A DNA stretch of 64,000 nucleotides from Mesorhizobium amorphae (GCA_003240775.1 QFNI01000010.1:1-64000), one strand, 5' to 3'; counted from the first letter of the stretch, positions 43,373 through 52,742 are shown. Translations and numbers: made by a program. The notes: a model not told the origin generated them from the sequence alone.

Positions 43373-44115
43373 GCGGCGGTCTCGGCATCGGCAGGCGCGG
43401 TGAGGCGGAGGAAAATCTCTTCCAGGCTCGCATCGCCGCCGCCAGCTTCGGCCCGCAGTTCTTCGAGCGTGCCCTGCGCGATCAGCCTGCCGCCCGCGAT
43501 CACGCCGATGCGCTCGGCCATGCGCTCGGCGACTTCCAAAATGTGGGTGGTCATGATGATCGTGCAGCCCGAGCGCACGCGCTCGAAGAGCACGGTCTTG
43601 ACCTGGCGGGCGGATGCCGCGTCGAGGCCCGTCAGCGGCTCGTCCAGGATGATGAGCCGGGGCTCGTGCACCAGCGCGCCCGCGAGCGCCACCTTCTGGC
43701 GCATGCCCTTGGAGAAGCCCTCGCAGCGCGTGTCGGCATGGGGCCCGAGGCCCAGCCAGTCCACCAGCTCGTGGGCACGGGCCTGGGCGAGCGCGGGCTC
43801 GACGCCCCAGAGGCCGGCCACGAATTCGAGATATTCGAGCGGTGTGAGCTTGTCGTAGATCATCGGCTCGTCCGACACCCAGGCGAGCACGGATTTCGCG
43901 CCTACGGGATCACGCAGAGCGTCGTGGCCGAAGATGCGGATTTCGCCGCGGTCGGGCTGGAGCAGGCCCGCCACCATGCGCAGCGTCGTGGTCTTGCCGG
44001 CGCCGTTGGGGCCCAGCAGCACGTAGAACTCGCCGCCGCGCACGCTGAGATCGAGCCCGTCCACGGCGGGCCGGTCGAAGCGCTTGGCGAGGTCCTTGAT
44101 CTCGAGAGCGAGCAT
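43369..44115 (-). CDS. ABC exporter ATP-binding subunit (CcmA-like)
   Basis: 248 aa. Walker A LLGPNGAGKTTTLRM, signature GFSKGMRQKVALAGAL, Walker B PRLIILDEPLTGLD, switch histidine MTTHILEV. The single-domain form and the adjacent 512-aa membrane protein make an ABC-2-type exporter. ATG 44115 (MLALEIKDLAKRF) chosen: an AGGAG lies ten bases before it; an ATG at 44142 would add nine residues. Confidence 0.92.
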   Translation of the reverse strand: MLALEIKDLAKRFDRPAVDGLDLSVRGGEFYVLLGPNGAGKTTTLRMVAGLLQPDRGEIRIFGHDALRDPVGAKSVLAWVSDEPMIYDKLTPLEYLEFVAGLWGVEPALAQARAHELVDWLGLGPHADTRCEGFSKGMRQKVALAGALVHEPRLIILDEPLTGLDAASARQVKTVLFERVRSGCTIIMTTHILEVAERMAERIGVIAGGRLIAQGTLEELRAEAGGGDASLEEIFLRLTAPADAETAA

Positions 44116-44206
44116 TCCGGCGTGGCTCCTGCCTTGCTGCATGAAGCCACGCTAGGGTCCGAGCCTTGCCAAGCCTTCAACGCGGGCGAACGGCCCGCAA
44201 AGGCGG

Positions 44207-45088
44207 TTAACGCGGCGTTGCCGGTCGGCTGAAGCGCCTTGCGCCCGCTACGCAGAGCACGACGGCGAGTGCCGACACCACCATCACGGGCGCCACCGGC
44301 TCACCCAGAACGAGACCCGCCAGCAGGAGGCCGAAAAAGGGCTGGAGAAGCTGCAACTGGCCCACGCCCGCAATGCCGCCGAGCGCTAGGCCCCGATACC
44401 AGAACACGAAGCCGATCAGCATGGAGAAGAGCGATACATAGCCGAGCCCCGTCCATGCCTGAGGCGTGATGCCTGCGAAGCTTTCCGGCCAATCGAGCCA
44501 GACGAGCACGGCCATCGGCGGCAGCGCGAGAAGCAGCGCCCAGGAGATCACCTGCCAGCCACCCAGCCGGCGCGACAGGGCCGCGCCTTCCGCATAGCCC
44601 AGGCCGCAAAGGGCGATCGCCGCGATCATCAGCGCGTCGCCCTTGAGCGAAGCCTCCCCCGTGCCGCCGCGCAGCGCGAAGCCCATCACGACGAGCGCGC
44701 CGAGCACGGAAAACACCCAGAACGCCGGTTGCGGCCGCTCGCCCGCGCGGATCACGCCGAAGAGCGCTGTGGCGAGCGGCAGGAGCCCGATGAAGACAGT
44801 GGAGTGCGCGGCCGTGATGTGCTTGAGCGCAAGCGCGGTCAGAAGCGGAAAGCCGACCACGACGCCCACGGCCACGATGGCGAGCGAAACGAGGTCGGCC
44901 GGCCCCGGCCGCTTCTGGCGCAGGAGAAAGAGCAGGAGCGCGCCGAGGAGTGCCGCGATCACCGCGCGCGCAGACGTGAGAAAGAGCGGCGAGAAGCCTG
45001 CGACCGCGACGCGGGTGGCAGGCAGCGAGCCCGAGAAGATCAGAACGCCCAGGAGCCCGCTGCCCCAGCCTTCCGCGTTGCGCCCCAT
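44207..45088 (-). CDS. DMT-superfamily (EamA) transporter
   Basis: 293 aa, about ten membrane helices in two EamA repeats (GLLGVLIFSGSLPATRVAVAGFSPLFLTSARAVIAA at the N-terminus; YVSLFSMLIGFVFWYRGLALGGIAGVGQLQLLQPFF in the second repeat). Members export amino acids and related metabolites. Start ATG 45088. Divergent from a MocR regulator across a dyad that reaches toward both promoters; MocR-EamA pairs are frequent and the regulator likely controls this exporter. Confidence 0.9.
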   Translation of the reverse strand: MGRNAEGWGSGLLGVLIFSGSLPATRVAVAGFSPLFLTSARAVIAALLGALLLFLLRQKRPGPADLVSLAIVAVGVVVGFPLLTALALKHITAAHSTVFIGLLPLATALFGVIRAGERPQPAFWVFSVLGALVVMGFALRGGTGEASLKGDALMIAAIALCGLGYAEGAALSRRLGGWQVISWALLLALPPMAVLVWLDWPESFAGITPQAWTGLGYVSLFSMLIGFVFWYRGLALGGIAGVGQLQLLQPFFGLLLAGLVLGEPVAPVMVVSALAVVLCVAGARRFSRPATPR

Positions 45089-45156
45089 GGTCGAACCCTG
45101 CCCCGTTTCCGGGTGGGCAATGCCCCAGAAGGGCTGGCGTCGCCAGGATCGGCGCC

Positions 45157-45178
45157 ATACGGTTTCGCCGAACTGTAT
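45157..45178. promoter_or_regulatory. near-perfect dyad, candidate MocR operator
   Basis: ATACGGTT and AACTGTAT (7 of 8 positions paired) flank TCGCCG in the 110-bp space between the divergent DMT exporter and MocR regulator. The A/T-richer arms stand out locally. The GTAT/ATAC ends recall MocR/PdxR sites. Confidence 0.5.
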
Positions 45179-45198
45179 TGCAGCACGGAGCCGCACGG

Positions 45199-46575
45199 TT
45201 GAGCGAGCGAAGCGGGCGAACGGAAGCCGTGATGACGGCAATCAGCGAGCGGCTGAGCAGCCGGCGCATCGCGCCCGGCGAGAAGCTGCCCTCGATCCGC
45301 GGCATGGCGAAGACCATGCGGGTATCGCCCTCCACCGTGGTGGAGGCCTATGACCGGCTGGCCGGGCAGGGGCTGATCCGCGCCCGGCCGGGCTCGGGCT
45401 TCTATGCGCTGGGCACGGCACCGGTTTCGGCTGCGCCCGAGCCCAGGCGCGAGCGGGCTGTGGACCCGTTCTGGGTGTCGCGCCAGTCGCTCGACGCGGA
45501 AGCGGGCGTGCTCCGCCCCGGCTGTGGCTGGCTGCCGGCCGACTGGATGCCGACCGAGACCATCCGGCGCGCGATGCGGGGGCTGGCGCGCGCAGACGCG
45601 GAAACCCTCTGCGATTACGGCGCCTCGCGCGGATCGCTCTCGCTGCGCCGGCTGCTCGCCCGCCAGTTCTCCGGCGAAGGGCTCGATGTCGGGCCGGACG
45701 CCATCCTGCTCACGGGCTCGGGCACACAGGCCATCGACCTCGTCTGCCGCCAAACCTTGCGCCCCGGCGATGCCGTTCTGGTGGACGATCCCTGCTACTT
45801 CAACTTTCCCGCCATTCTCGCCACCCACGGCGTCAGGCTGGTGGGCGTGCCGCGCACGCCGCTCGGGCCCGATGTCGAGCGTTTCGCGGAAGCGCTCGCC
45901 GCCCATCGCCCGAAGCTCTATCTCACCAATTCCGCGATCCACAACCCGACCGGAGGCACGCTCGCGCCGGCCATCGCGCACCGCATCCTGCTGGCTGCGG
46001 CCCAGCACGACTGCCTGATCGTGGAAGACGACATCTTCGCCGACTTCGAGCCAGAGCCGAGCCCACGGCTCGCGAGCCTGGACGGGCTCGCGCGGGTGAT
46101 CCGCATCGGGTCCTTCTCCAAGTCGCTGTCGGCCTCGCTGCGCTGCGGCTATGTCGCGGGGCAGCCAAGCTGGATCGAGGAACTCACTGATCTCCAGGTG
46201 GCCAGCAGCTTCGGCGGCCCGAGCCCGGTGGCGGCAGAGATCGTGCTGCGCGCGTTGAGCGAAGGCGGCTACCGCAAGCACATGGCGGCCCTTCGCGAGC
46301 GCCTGGCACGCCAGCGGCGTGAGGTGGGATCGGCCCTGCGCCGCTTCGGCATCCTGCCCTGGACGGAGCCGCGCGGCGGGCCCTTCCTGTGGTGCAGCCT
46401 GCCGGACGGGCGAGACGCAGGCGCGCTCGCCGAAGCCGCCCTCGCGCAGGACATGGTGCTCGCGCCGGGCAACGTGTTCAGCGTCGACCGCACGGCCATG
46501 GGGATGATGCGCTTCAACGTGGCGCAGATGGACCGGGAGGCCGTGGAGCGGCTGGGAGCCCTCCTGGAAAGCTGA
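45199..46575 (+). CDS. MocR-family (GntR-aminotransferase fusion) transcriptional regulator
   Basis: 458 aa. Winged helix residues about 5-70 (PGEKLPSIRGMAKTMRVSPSTVVEAYDRLAGQGLI) joined to a fold-type I aminotransferase domain from about 90 on: GSGTQAIDLVCR, NPTGGTLAP, VEDDIFADFE, and the PLP lysine in IGSFSKSLSASLRCGYV. These proteins use PLP-bound amino compounds as signals. Start is uncertain: TTG 45199 keeps the whole first helix of the DNA-binding domain and follows GGAG at nine bases; ATG 45232 would lose it; TTG 45178 touches the operator. Divergent from an EamA exporter, its probable target. Confidence 0.9.
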   Translation: MSERSGRTEAVMTAISERLSSRRIAPGEKLPSIRGMAKTMRVSPSTVVEAYDRLAGQGLIRARPGSGFYALGTAPVSAAPEPRRERAVDPFWVSRQSLDAEAGVLRPGCGWLPADWMPTETIRRAMRGLARADAETLCDYGASRGSLSLRRLLARQFSGEGLDVGPDAILLTGSGTQAIDLVCRQTLRPGDAVLVDDPCYFNFPAILATHGVRLVGVPRTPLGPDVERFAEALAAHRPKLYLTNSAIHNPTGGTLAPAIAHRILLAAAQHDCLIVEDDIFADFEPEPSPRLASLDGLARVIRIGSFSKSLSASLRCGYVAGQPSWIEELTDLQVASSFGGPSPVAAEIVLRALSEGGYRKHMAALRERLARQRREVGSALRRFGILPWTEPRGGPFLWCSLPDGRDAGALAEAALAQDMVLAPGNVFSVDRTAMGMMRFNVAQMDREAVERLGALLES

Positions 46576-46636
46576 GCCGTCACGCGGCCGTCATGCAAAC
46601 ATGGCTTTGGGACCCGTCCATTTTGCGAGGTTTCCG

Positions 46637-48814
46637 ATGCGCCCCACCCTTCCGCTGGCCGCCGTTCTTCTGGCCGCCACTTCCCTTTCCGCTTCGGCCG
46701 AGCCCTTTTTCGACCGCGTGGCGACAGTGATGGTGCGCGACAACCTCTCGCCCGAGGACCGGGCGAACGATGAGGCGGTGGCCGAGATCGTGTCCGCGAC
46801 CGCCGACGGCATGACCCTCGCCTACACCGATGCCCCCGGCAAGCTGCTCGGCCTCCTCGACCTCGCGGACCCCCGCGCGCCCAAGCCGCTCGGCACGGTG
46901 GCGCTCGGCGGCCAGCCCACCTCGGTGAAGATCGTCGGCCGCACGGCCTTCGTCGGCATCGACCTGACCGAAGACCTGACGAAGCCCACGGGCAAGCTGG
47001 TCGCGGTCGACCTCGACACCAAGTCCATCACTGGGGAATGCGCGCTGCCCGGCCAGCCCGACTCGGTCGCTGCGAGCCCCGACGGCGCATTCCTCGCCAT
47101 CGCCATGGAGAACCAGCGCGACGAGGAGGTGAACGACGGCGCCCTGCCGCAGATGCCGGCCGGCAGCCTCGTCACGGTGGCGCTTGGCGAGGGCGCGCTC
47201 GATTGCGTCAATCTGCGCGACATAGCGCTCTCCGGCCTCGACATCGTGGGCGCCGAGGACCCCGAGCCCGAATTCGTGGACGTGAACGAAGCCGGCGAAA
47301 TCGTGCTCACGCTCCAGGAAAACAATGCCGTTGTGATCGTGGACGGGCGCACCGGCGCGGTGAAGTCGCATTTCGACGCGGGCACGGTGAGCCTGCAGAA
47401 CATCGACACCGAAAAGAACGCGGCCATCGAGCTGTCCGGCTCCATGACGGATGTGCCGCGCGAGCCCGATGGCGTGGTGTGGCTCGATGCCGACCGCTTC
47501 GCCACCGCCAACGAGGGCGACTGGAAGGGCGGCACGCGCGGCTTCACCATCTTCAACCGCGACGGCAGCGTTTCCTTTGACGCGGGCACCAGCCTGGAGC
47601 ACGAACTGGTGCGTCTCGGCCATTATCCCGAGCACCGCTCGAAGAAGGGCATCGAGATCGAGGGCGTGGCGGCCGGCACCTTCGGTGATGAGCGCCTGCT
47701 CTTCGTCGGTTCCGAGCGCTCCTCGGTGGTCGCCGTCTATCGCGACACGGGGGCCGAGCCTGCCCTTCTCCAGGTGCTGCCCGGCGGCATCGGGCCCGAG
47801 GGGCTGCTCGCCATTCCCGCGCGCAACCTCTTCGTGACGGCGACCGAGACCGACCTGACGAAGGACGGCGGCATCGGCGCACAGCTCGTGGTCTATGAGC
47901 GCGCTGAGCGTGCAGAGCCCGCCTATCCCACGATCCGCTCCGAGAACGGTGCAAACGGGCTGCCCATCGCTTGGGGCGCCTTGTCGGGCCTCGCGGCCGA
48001 TCCGGCCGCGCCGGGCAGGCTGTTTGCGGTCACCGACAGCGCCTATGTGGGCGCGCCACGCATCCTGACGATCGACGCCACGCAGAAGCCCGCCCGCATC
48101 ACCGCGGAAACCACCGTCACCCGCGACGGCAAGCCGGCCGAAGACCTCGACCTCGAAGGCATCGCGGCAAGCGGCGACGGCGGGTTCTGGCTCGCTTCCG
48201 AGGGCAACGCCAAGGGCCGCAAGAACCTGCTTCTCCGCGTCGACGCGCAAGGCGCCGTCACCCGCGAGGTGGAGCTTCCCGCCGAAGCCGAGGCGACCGC
48301 AACGGCCTCGGGCTTCGAAGGCGTGACAGTCGTGGGCACCGGCGCCGACGAAACCGTGTGGCTTGCCCAGCAGCGCCCATGGAAGGGCGACGCGGAAAAC
48401 GAGGTGAAGCTTTTCGCCTTCAAGCCGGCGTCCGACGAGTGGGGCGCGGTGCGCTATCCGCTCGAGCCCAAGGGCGAAGGCTGGGTCGGCCTGTCCGAAA
48501 TCACCGCCTCAGGCGACCGCGTGATCCTGATCGAGCGCGACAACCTTCTGGGGTCGGCCGCCAAGGTGAAGCGGCTTTATTCGGTGCCGACCGCGGAACT
48601 CGTGCCGGCTCCGCTCGGTGGCGCCCTGCCGCTCGTGTCCAAGACGCTGGTGCGCGATCTCCTGCCCGAGCTTCAGGCCCCGCGCGGCTACGTGCTCGAC
48701 AAGGTCGAGGGCTTCGCGATCGACGGCACGGGCGAGGCTTTTGCGGTCACCGACAATGACGGGGTGGACGACGCTTCGGGCGAAACGCAGTTCCTCCGCC
48801 TCGGCCGCATCTGA
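46637..48814 (+). CDS. exported esterase-like phytase-family protein
   Basis: 725 aa. Signal peptide MRPTLPLAAVLLAATSLSASA, cut before EPFFDRVA, so periplasmic or secreted. Residues about 30-420 look like a beta-propeller (repeated blocks such as SVAASPDGAFLAIAMEN and GVVWLDADRFATANEGDWKGG); residues about 435-720 fit the esterase-like domain of phytase proteins (LEGIAASGDGGFWLASEGN, DKVEGFAIDGTGEAFAVTDNDG). Phosphoester substrate unknown. Start ATG 46637 with GAGG seven bases before. Stands alone between the MocR regulator and the CHAD gene; no phosphate-uptake gene nearby. Confidence 0.85.
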   Translation: MRPTLPLAAVLLAATSLSASAEPFFDRVATVMVRDNLSPEDRANDEAVAEIVSATADGMTLAYTDAPGKLLGLLDLADPRAPKPLGTVALGGQPTSVKIVGRTAFVGIDLTEDLTKPTGKLVAVDLDTKSITGECALPGQPDSVAASPDGAFLAIAMENQRDEEVNDGALPQMPAGSLVTVALGEGALDCVNLRDIALSGLDIVGAEDPEPEFVDVNEAGEIVLTLQENNAVVIVDGRTGAVKSHFDAGTVSLQNIDTEKNAAIELSGSMTDVPREPDGVVWLDADRFATANEGDWKGGTRGFTIFNRDGSVSFDAGTSLEHELVRLGHYPEHRSKKGIEIEGVAAGTFGDERLLFVGSERSSVVAVYRDTGAEPALLQVLPGGIGPEGLLAIPARNLFVTATETDLTKDGGIGAQLVVYERAERAEPAYPTIRSENGANGLPIAWGALSGLAADPAAPGRLFAVTDSAYVGAPRILTIDATQKPARITAETTVTRDGKPAEDLDLEGIAASGDGGFWLASEGNAKGRKNLLLRVDAQGAVTREVELPAEAEATATASGFEGVTVVGTGADETVWLAQQRPWKGDAENEVKLFAFKPASDEWGAVRYPLEPKGEGWVGLSEITASGDRVILIERDNLLGSAAKVKRLYSVPTAELVPAPLGGALPLVSKTLVRDLLPELQAPRGYVLDKVEGFAIDGTGEAFAVTDNDGVDDASGETQFLRLGRI

Positions 48815-48928
48815 ACCCTTTTCCAGAGGCCGTCGTTTTCCACGGCGGCCCTTTGCCGGCGCGCGAAAAACCGTCGGAAACCTTTCTCGAACCCATTTCA
48901 TTAGGGGCCGCACAACAGGGGGCCGCTC

Positions 48929-49831
48929 ATGGCATTCAAGTTCGAGACAAGCGACGCAACGGTGGAAGAAGCGGTGCGGCGGCTGGCCGCCGACCAGCTC
49001 GACGGGGCCATCGCGGGGCTGGAAGAAAACGGCGGCGACCGCGCCAAGGCCATCCACAACGCGCGCAAGAGCGCCAAGCGGCTGCGCGGCCTGCTCCGCC
49101 TCGTCCAGCCGGTCTTTTCCGACTACAAGCGCGAGAACGCGGCCATCCGCGATGCCGCCGCAACCCTTTCGGCCCTGCGCGACGCGGAAGTCGCGGGCGA
49201 GACCTTCGCCAAGGTGGCAAGCACGCTGGGCGACCGGTTGAGCGACACGCAACGGGCGGAGTTCGAAAAGGCCCTGTCCGAGCGCACGAGCCGGCTTGGC
49301 GAGAAGCACGACGGCGAGAAAACCCAGGCCCAGGCCGTGGAAGCCCTGCGCGCCATCCGCGACCGCTCAGTGGACTGGCGGATCGAGAAGAACGGCTTCA
49401 AGGCCCTGGGCCGGGGTTTCCGCGAGACTTATCGCCGGGCGCGGCGCGATCTCAAGCTCGCCGAGCGCGGCGCGGACGTCGAGACCTTCCACGACTGGCG
49501 CAAGCAGGTGAAGTACCACTTCATGCATCTCTGCCTGCTGCGCGACATCTCTCCCTCCATGCTGGATGGCCAGCGCAAGCTCGCCAACGACCTCGGCAAG
49601 ACCCTGGGCGACCATCACGACGTGGCGGTGTTCGAGACGATGATCGAAAACGAATCCGAGCGCTTCGCGGGCCTGGACGGTCTGTCCACTCTGCGCGACG
49701 GCCTGCGCGAGCGGCGCGAGGCACTGGAGAAGGAAGCGCTGACGCTCGGCCGACAGCTCTTCGGCGAGCGCGCCCGCAGCCTGCGCCAGCGCGTGGAGAC
49801 CTACTGGACGGCATGGCGGGAGACGGCCTGA
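48929..49831 (+). CDS. CHAD domain protein
   Basis: 300 aa, all alpha-helical. The two CHAD signatures are present: IHNARKSAKRLRGLLRLVQPVF near residues 45-65 and FHDWRKQVKYHFMHLCLL near 190, with basic and histidine residues that bind polyphosphate. Its stop (TGA) is followed directly by the ATG of a CYTH protein. CHAD and CYTH are usually fused or paired and act around polyphosphate granules; here they are split into two coupled genes. Start ATG 48929. Confidence 0.93.
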   Translation: MAFKFETSDATVEEAVRRLAADQLDGAIAGLEENGGDRAKAIHNARKSAKRLRGLLRLVQPVFSDYKRENAAIRDAAATLSALRDAEVAGETFAKVASTLGDRLSDTQRAEFEKALSERTSRLGEKHDGEKTQAQAVEALRAIRDRSVDWRIEKNGFKALGRGFRETYRRARRDLKLAERGADVETFHDWRKQVKYHFMHLCLLRDISPSMLDGQRKLANDLGKTLGDHHDVAVFETMIENESERFAGLDGLSTLRDGLRERREALEKEALTLGRQLFGERARSLRQRVETYWTAWRETA

Positions 49832-50287
49832 ATGGGACGCGAGATCGAGCGCAAGTTCCTGGTCACGGGCGATGGCTGGCGGGAGGCGGCAGAAAGCTCG
49901 CTCGGCATCCGCCAGGCCTATCTCGCCGTGACCGACCACCTTTCGATCCGCCTGCGGCTGCGCGACGACGGCCAGGCCTTTCTGACGCTCAAAAGCGCGG
50001 CAAAGGAAATCTCGCGGGCGGAATACGAGTATCCCGTTCCCCTTTCCCAGGCCGAGGAGATGCTGCTGCTCGCGGCCAGTCCCATCCTCGAGAAGCGCCG
50101 TCACCACGTGATGCTCGACGGCGTGCTTTGGGAGGTCGACGTGTTCGCCGGCCGCCATGCGGGCCTTGTGCTCGCGGAGGTGGAGCTTTCCCACCCCGAC
50201 CAACCGCTCGCCCTGCCGGATTGGCTCGGCGCGGAGGTGACGGGGGACCCGCGCTTCTACAACGAGACCCTCGCGCGAGGCGGATGA
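49832..50287 (+). CDS. CYTH domain protein (triphosphate tunnel metalloenzyme)
   Basis: 151 aa. E4-x-E6-x-K8 in GREIERKFLV is the family signature; tunnel-lining charged pairs appear in SIRLRLRDDGQAFLTLKS and AEYEYPVP. Such enzymes split inorganic triphosphate or similar polyphosphates with a metal. Adjacent without gap to the CHAD gene, with which it should act. Confidence 0.93.
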   Translation: MGREIERKFLVTGDGWREAAESSLGIRQAYLAVTDHLSIRLRLRDDGQAFLTLKSAAKEISRAEYEYPVPLSQAEEMLLLAASPILEKRRHHVMLDGVLWEVDVFAGRHAGLVLAEVELSHPDQPLALPDWLGAEVTGDPRFYNETLARGG

Positions 50288-50356
50288 GGACTTGCATTCG
50301 GCGCGCTTTGGTTGGATCGAAGGAGGAAAGCCGCATCACGCGTCAGCCGGGGGCCG

Positions 50357-51400
50357 ATGAATCAGGACGACCGCGAACGCGTCGAGGAGGAGATCAGCCT
50401 CCAAACCGGCAAGAGTTCCGACCCCTTCGCATCCGCCGTGCGCACCACGCGCATGCCGATGGTGATCACCGACCCCAAGCAGCCCGACAACCCCATCGTG
50501 TTCTGCAACGACGCCTTCGTGCGGCTGACGGGCTATCCGCGCGAGGAGATCCTGGGCCGCAACTGCCGCTTTCTTCAGGGCCCCGCCACCAAGGCCGAGG
50601 ATGTCGCCAGGGTGCGCGAGGCCGTCCGCACCCTCCAGAGCATCGAGATCGACCTTCTCAACTACCGCCGCGACGGCACCACCTTCTGGAACGCGCTTCT
50701 GCTCTCGCCGGTCTTCGACGAGGGAGAGCTGTCCTTCTTCTTCGCCTCGCAGCTCGACGTGTCCGACCGCAAGCGCGCGGAAGAGCATCGCTTCCTGCTC
50801 AACCGCGAGCTCGACCACCGCGTCAAGAACACGCTCGCCACCGTGCAGACCGTGGTGCTGCAGACGCTGCGCGACGCGTCCGTGCCCCAGAGCGTCGCCT
50901 CGGCGGTCGCAGGCCGCATCCAGGCGCTCGCGCGCTCGCACGACGTTCTGACCGAGGAAGCCTGGGCGAGCGCGCCGCTCAAGGATGTGGTGGAAGGCGC
51001 GCTCGAACCCATGCGCAGCCAGGTGGGTGCCGCGCGCATCACGGTGGCGGGGCCCGAGCTTCGCCTCAAGCCGCGGGTCGCCACCATGCTTTCGCTCGCC
51101 GTGCACGAGCTGATGTCGAATGCGCGCGCCTATGGCAGCCTGTCCAACGCGCGCGGCACGGTCGCCGTGAACTGGACGGTGGATGGGGGCCGGCTCAATT
51201 TCGAATGGCGCGAAAGCGGCGGTCCCGCCGTCTGCACCCCCGACCAGACGGGCTACGGCACCCGCGTGATCGAGCGCGTGCTCGCCGCCGAGTTCAGCGG
51301 CTCCGCCCGCATCAGCTTCGAGCCAGACGGCCTCGTCTTCCGCCTGGAGGCGCCCGCCGACGGCCTGGCGGACGAAGCGACCAAGTGGACGCTCGACTAG
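50357..51400 (+). CDS. LOV-domain HWE-type histidine kinase (blue-light sensor)
   Basis: 347 aa. LOV domain residues about 22-143: photoactive cysteine C70 in GRNCRFLQGP, NDAFVRLTGY and LLNYRRDGTTFWNALLLSPV. Linked to an HWE-type kinase with phospho-acceptor H154 in ELDHRVKNTLATVQ and the ATP lobe VHELMSNARAYGSLS with the GYGTRVIERV box. Light-driven adduct formation with flavin should control autophosphorylation, as in Brucella LOV kinases. No response regulator gene is next to it. ATG 50357 (MNQDDRERVEEEI) chosen because the longer frame adds non-conserved residues; neither has a strong ribosome site. Confidence 0.93.
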   Translation: MNQDDRERVEEEISLQTGKSSDPFASAVRTTRMPMVITDPKQPDNPIVFCNDAFVRLTGYPREEILGRNCRFLQGPATKAEDVARVREAVRTLQSIEIDLLNYRRDGTTFWNALLLSPVFDEGELSFFFASQLDVSDRKRAEEHRFLLNRELDHRVKNTLATVQTVVLQTLRDASVPQSVASAVAGRIQALARSHDVLTEEAWASAPLKDVVEGALEPMRSQVGAARITVAGPELRLKPRVATMLSLAVHELMSNARAYGSLSNARGTVAVNWTVDGGRLNFEWRESGGPAVCTPDQTGYGTRVIERVLAAEFSGSARISFEPDGLVFRLEAPADGLADEATKWTLD

Positions 51401-51480
51401 GCTTTCGGCCTAGGCGACGTCGTGCATAGTGGCGCCCGCCCGCTCGACCGGGCGCCGCGAAACTATCCGGGGGGACCAGC

Positions 51481-52320
51481 ATGATCATCGACACGCATCT
51501 TCACTTGGTGGATCGGACCGCGCTCACCTATCCTTGGCTGTCGGACACCCCGCCGCTCGACCGCGACTGGTCGCTCGCCCTCTATGCGGAGGAGGCCGCG
51601 GCCCTCGGCATCACCCAGGCGCTGCACATGGAGGTGGATGTCGCAGCCGGCGACATCGAGCGCGAGACCGCGCATGTGAAGGAACTGTCGCCAAAGGGCG
51701 GCGTCACGCTGATCGGCGCCATCGCGGCCTGCCGCCCGGAAGACGAGGGTTTCGCCGCCTATCTGGAAGAGGTGACGGCCGACCCCTTCGTGAGGGGCCT
51801 GCGCCGCATCCTGCACCAGTCGGCCGACGATCTGTCGGAAAGCGCGCTTTTCCGCGAAAACATCCGGCGGCTCGAGGGACACCGGCTGCCCTTCGATCTC
51901 TGCGTGCTGCCGCGGCAGATGCCGCAGGTGACGGCCCTGGTCGACCAGGCCCCCGGCGCGCGCTTCGTGCTCGACCACTGCGGCGTGCCCGACATCAAGG
52001 CCGGCGCGCTCGACCCCTGGCGGGCGGGCATCAAGACGATGGCCGAGCGCCCGAACGTCGTGGCGAAGATCTCGGGCGTGATCGCCTATGCCGACGGCCC
52101 GAACTGGACGGCCGAGACGCTCAAGCCCTTCGTGCACCATGTGATCGAGTGCTTCGGCTGGGACCGCCTTGTGTGGGGCAGCGACTGGCCCGTCTGCACG
52201 CTCGGCGGTGGCCTGACGCGCTGGGTGAACGCCACGCACGAACTGGTGGCCGGCGCGAGCGAGGCGGAGAAGGCGAAGCTCTTCCGCGAGAACGCCGTGC
52301 GGGTCTGGGACCTGGGCTAG
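51481..52320 (+). CDS. Amidohydro_2-family metal-dependent hydrolase (fuconolactonase-like)
   Basis: 279 aa TIM barrel. H6 and H8 in MIIDTHLHLVD, histidines in FVLDHCGVPDIK and C-terminal aspartate in VWGSDWPVCT match the Amidohydro_2 group, which includes L-fuconolactonase and 2-pyrone-4,6-dicarboxylate hydrolase. A lactone of a sugar acid is a likely substrate class. Start ATG 51481 after a GGGGGA ribosome-like stretch. Confidence 0.9.
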   Translation: MIIDTHLHLVDRTALTYPWLSDTPPLDRDWSLALYAEEAAALGITQALHMEVDVAAGDIERETAHVKELSPKGGVTLIGAIAACRPEDEGFAAYLEEVTADPFVRGLRRILHQSADDLSESALFRENIRRLEGHRLPFDLCVLPRQMPQVTALVDQAPGARFVLDHCGVPDIKAGALDPWRAGIKTMAERPNVVAKISGVIAYADGPNWTAETLKPFVHHVIECFGWDRLVWGSDWPVCTLGGGLTRWVNATHELVAGASEAEKAKLFRENAVRVWDLG

Positions 52321-52339
52321 GCTTTCTGGCTGGCCCGCC

Positions 52340-52738
52340 ATGCCCAAACCCTCCCGTCTCGTCGGCAGCCTGCTTTTCCGCAACGGCCGCATGCTGCTCG
52401 GCAAGCGCAGCGCCCGCAAGCGCGCCTGGCCCAAAGCTTGGGACATGCCGGGCGGGCACGTCGAGAAGCACGAGAGCTTCGAGGATGCGCTCTTACGCGA
52501 GACCGAAGAAGAGATCGGTGTCGTGCCCAAGCGCTTCTCGCTCTGGGCCGACATGAGGACCGACGAGGGCGAGCCCTACCGAATTTTCCTGGTGGAGCGC
52601 TGGAGCGGCGGCGAGCCCGCCCTGTGCAACCACGAGCACACCGAATTGCGCTGGTTCACGCCCGCCGATGCCGCCCACCTCCAACCGCTCGCCGACCAGC
52701 GCTATGCCGCGCTGTTCAAGCGGCTGATCGGCTTCTGA
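52340..52738 (+). CDS. Nudix hydrolase
   Basis: 132 aa. Complete Nudix box from G39 to V61 (GHVEKHESFEDALLRETEEE then IGV), with R53-E54 and E57-E58 in place, so it should be active on a nucleoside diphosphate derivative. Length and the KRAWPKAWDMPGGH lead suggest an 8-oxo-dGTP- or nucleotide-sugar-type member; substrate not determined. Follows the Amidohydro_2 gene by 19 bp, convergent with the next gene (4 bp between stops). Confidence 0.93.
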   Translation: MPKPSRLVGSLLFRNGRMLLGKRSARKRAWPKAWDMPGGHVEKHESFEDALLRETEEEIGVVPKRFSLWADMRTDEGEPYRIFLVERWSGGEPALCNHEHTELRWFTPADAAHLQPLADQRYAALFKRLIGF

Positions 52739-52742
52739 ACCT

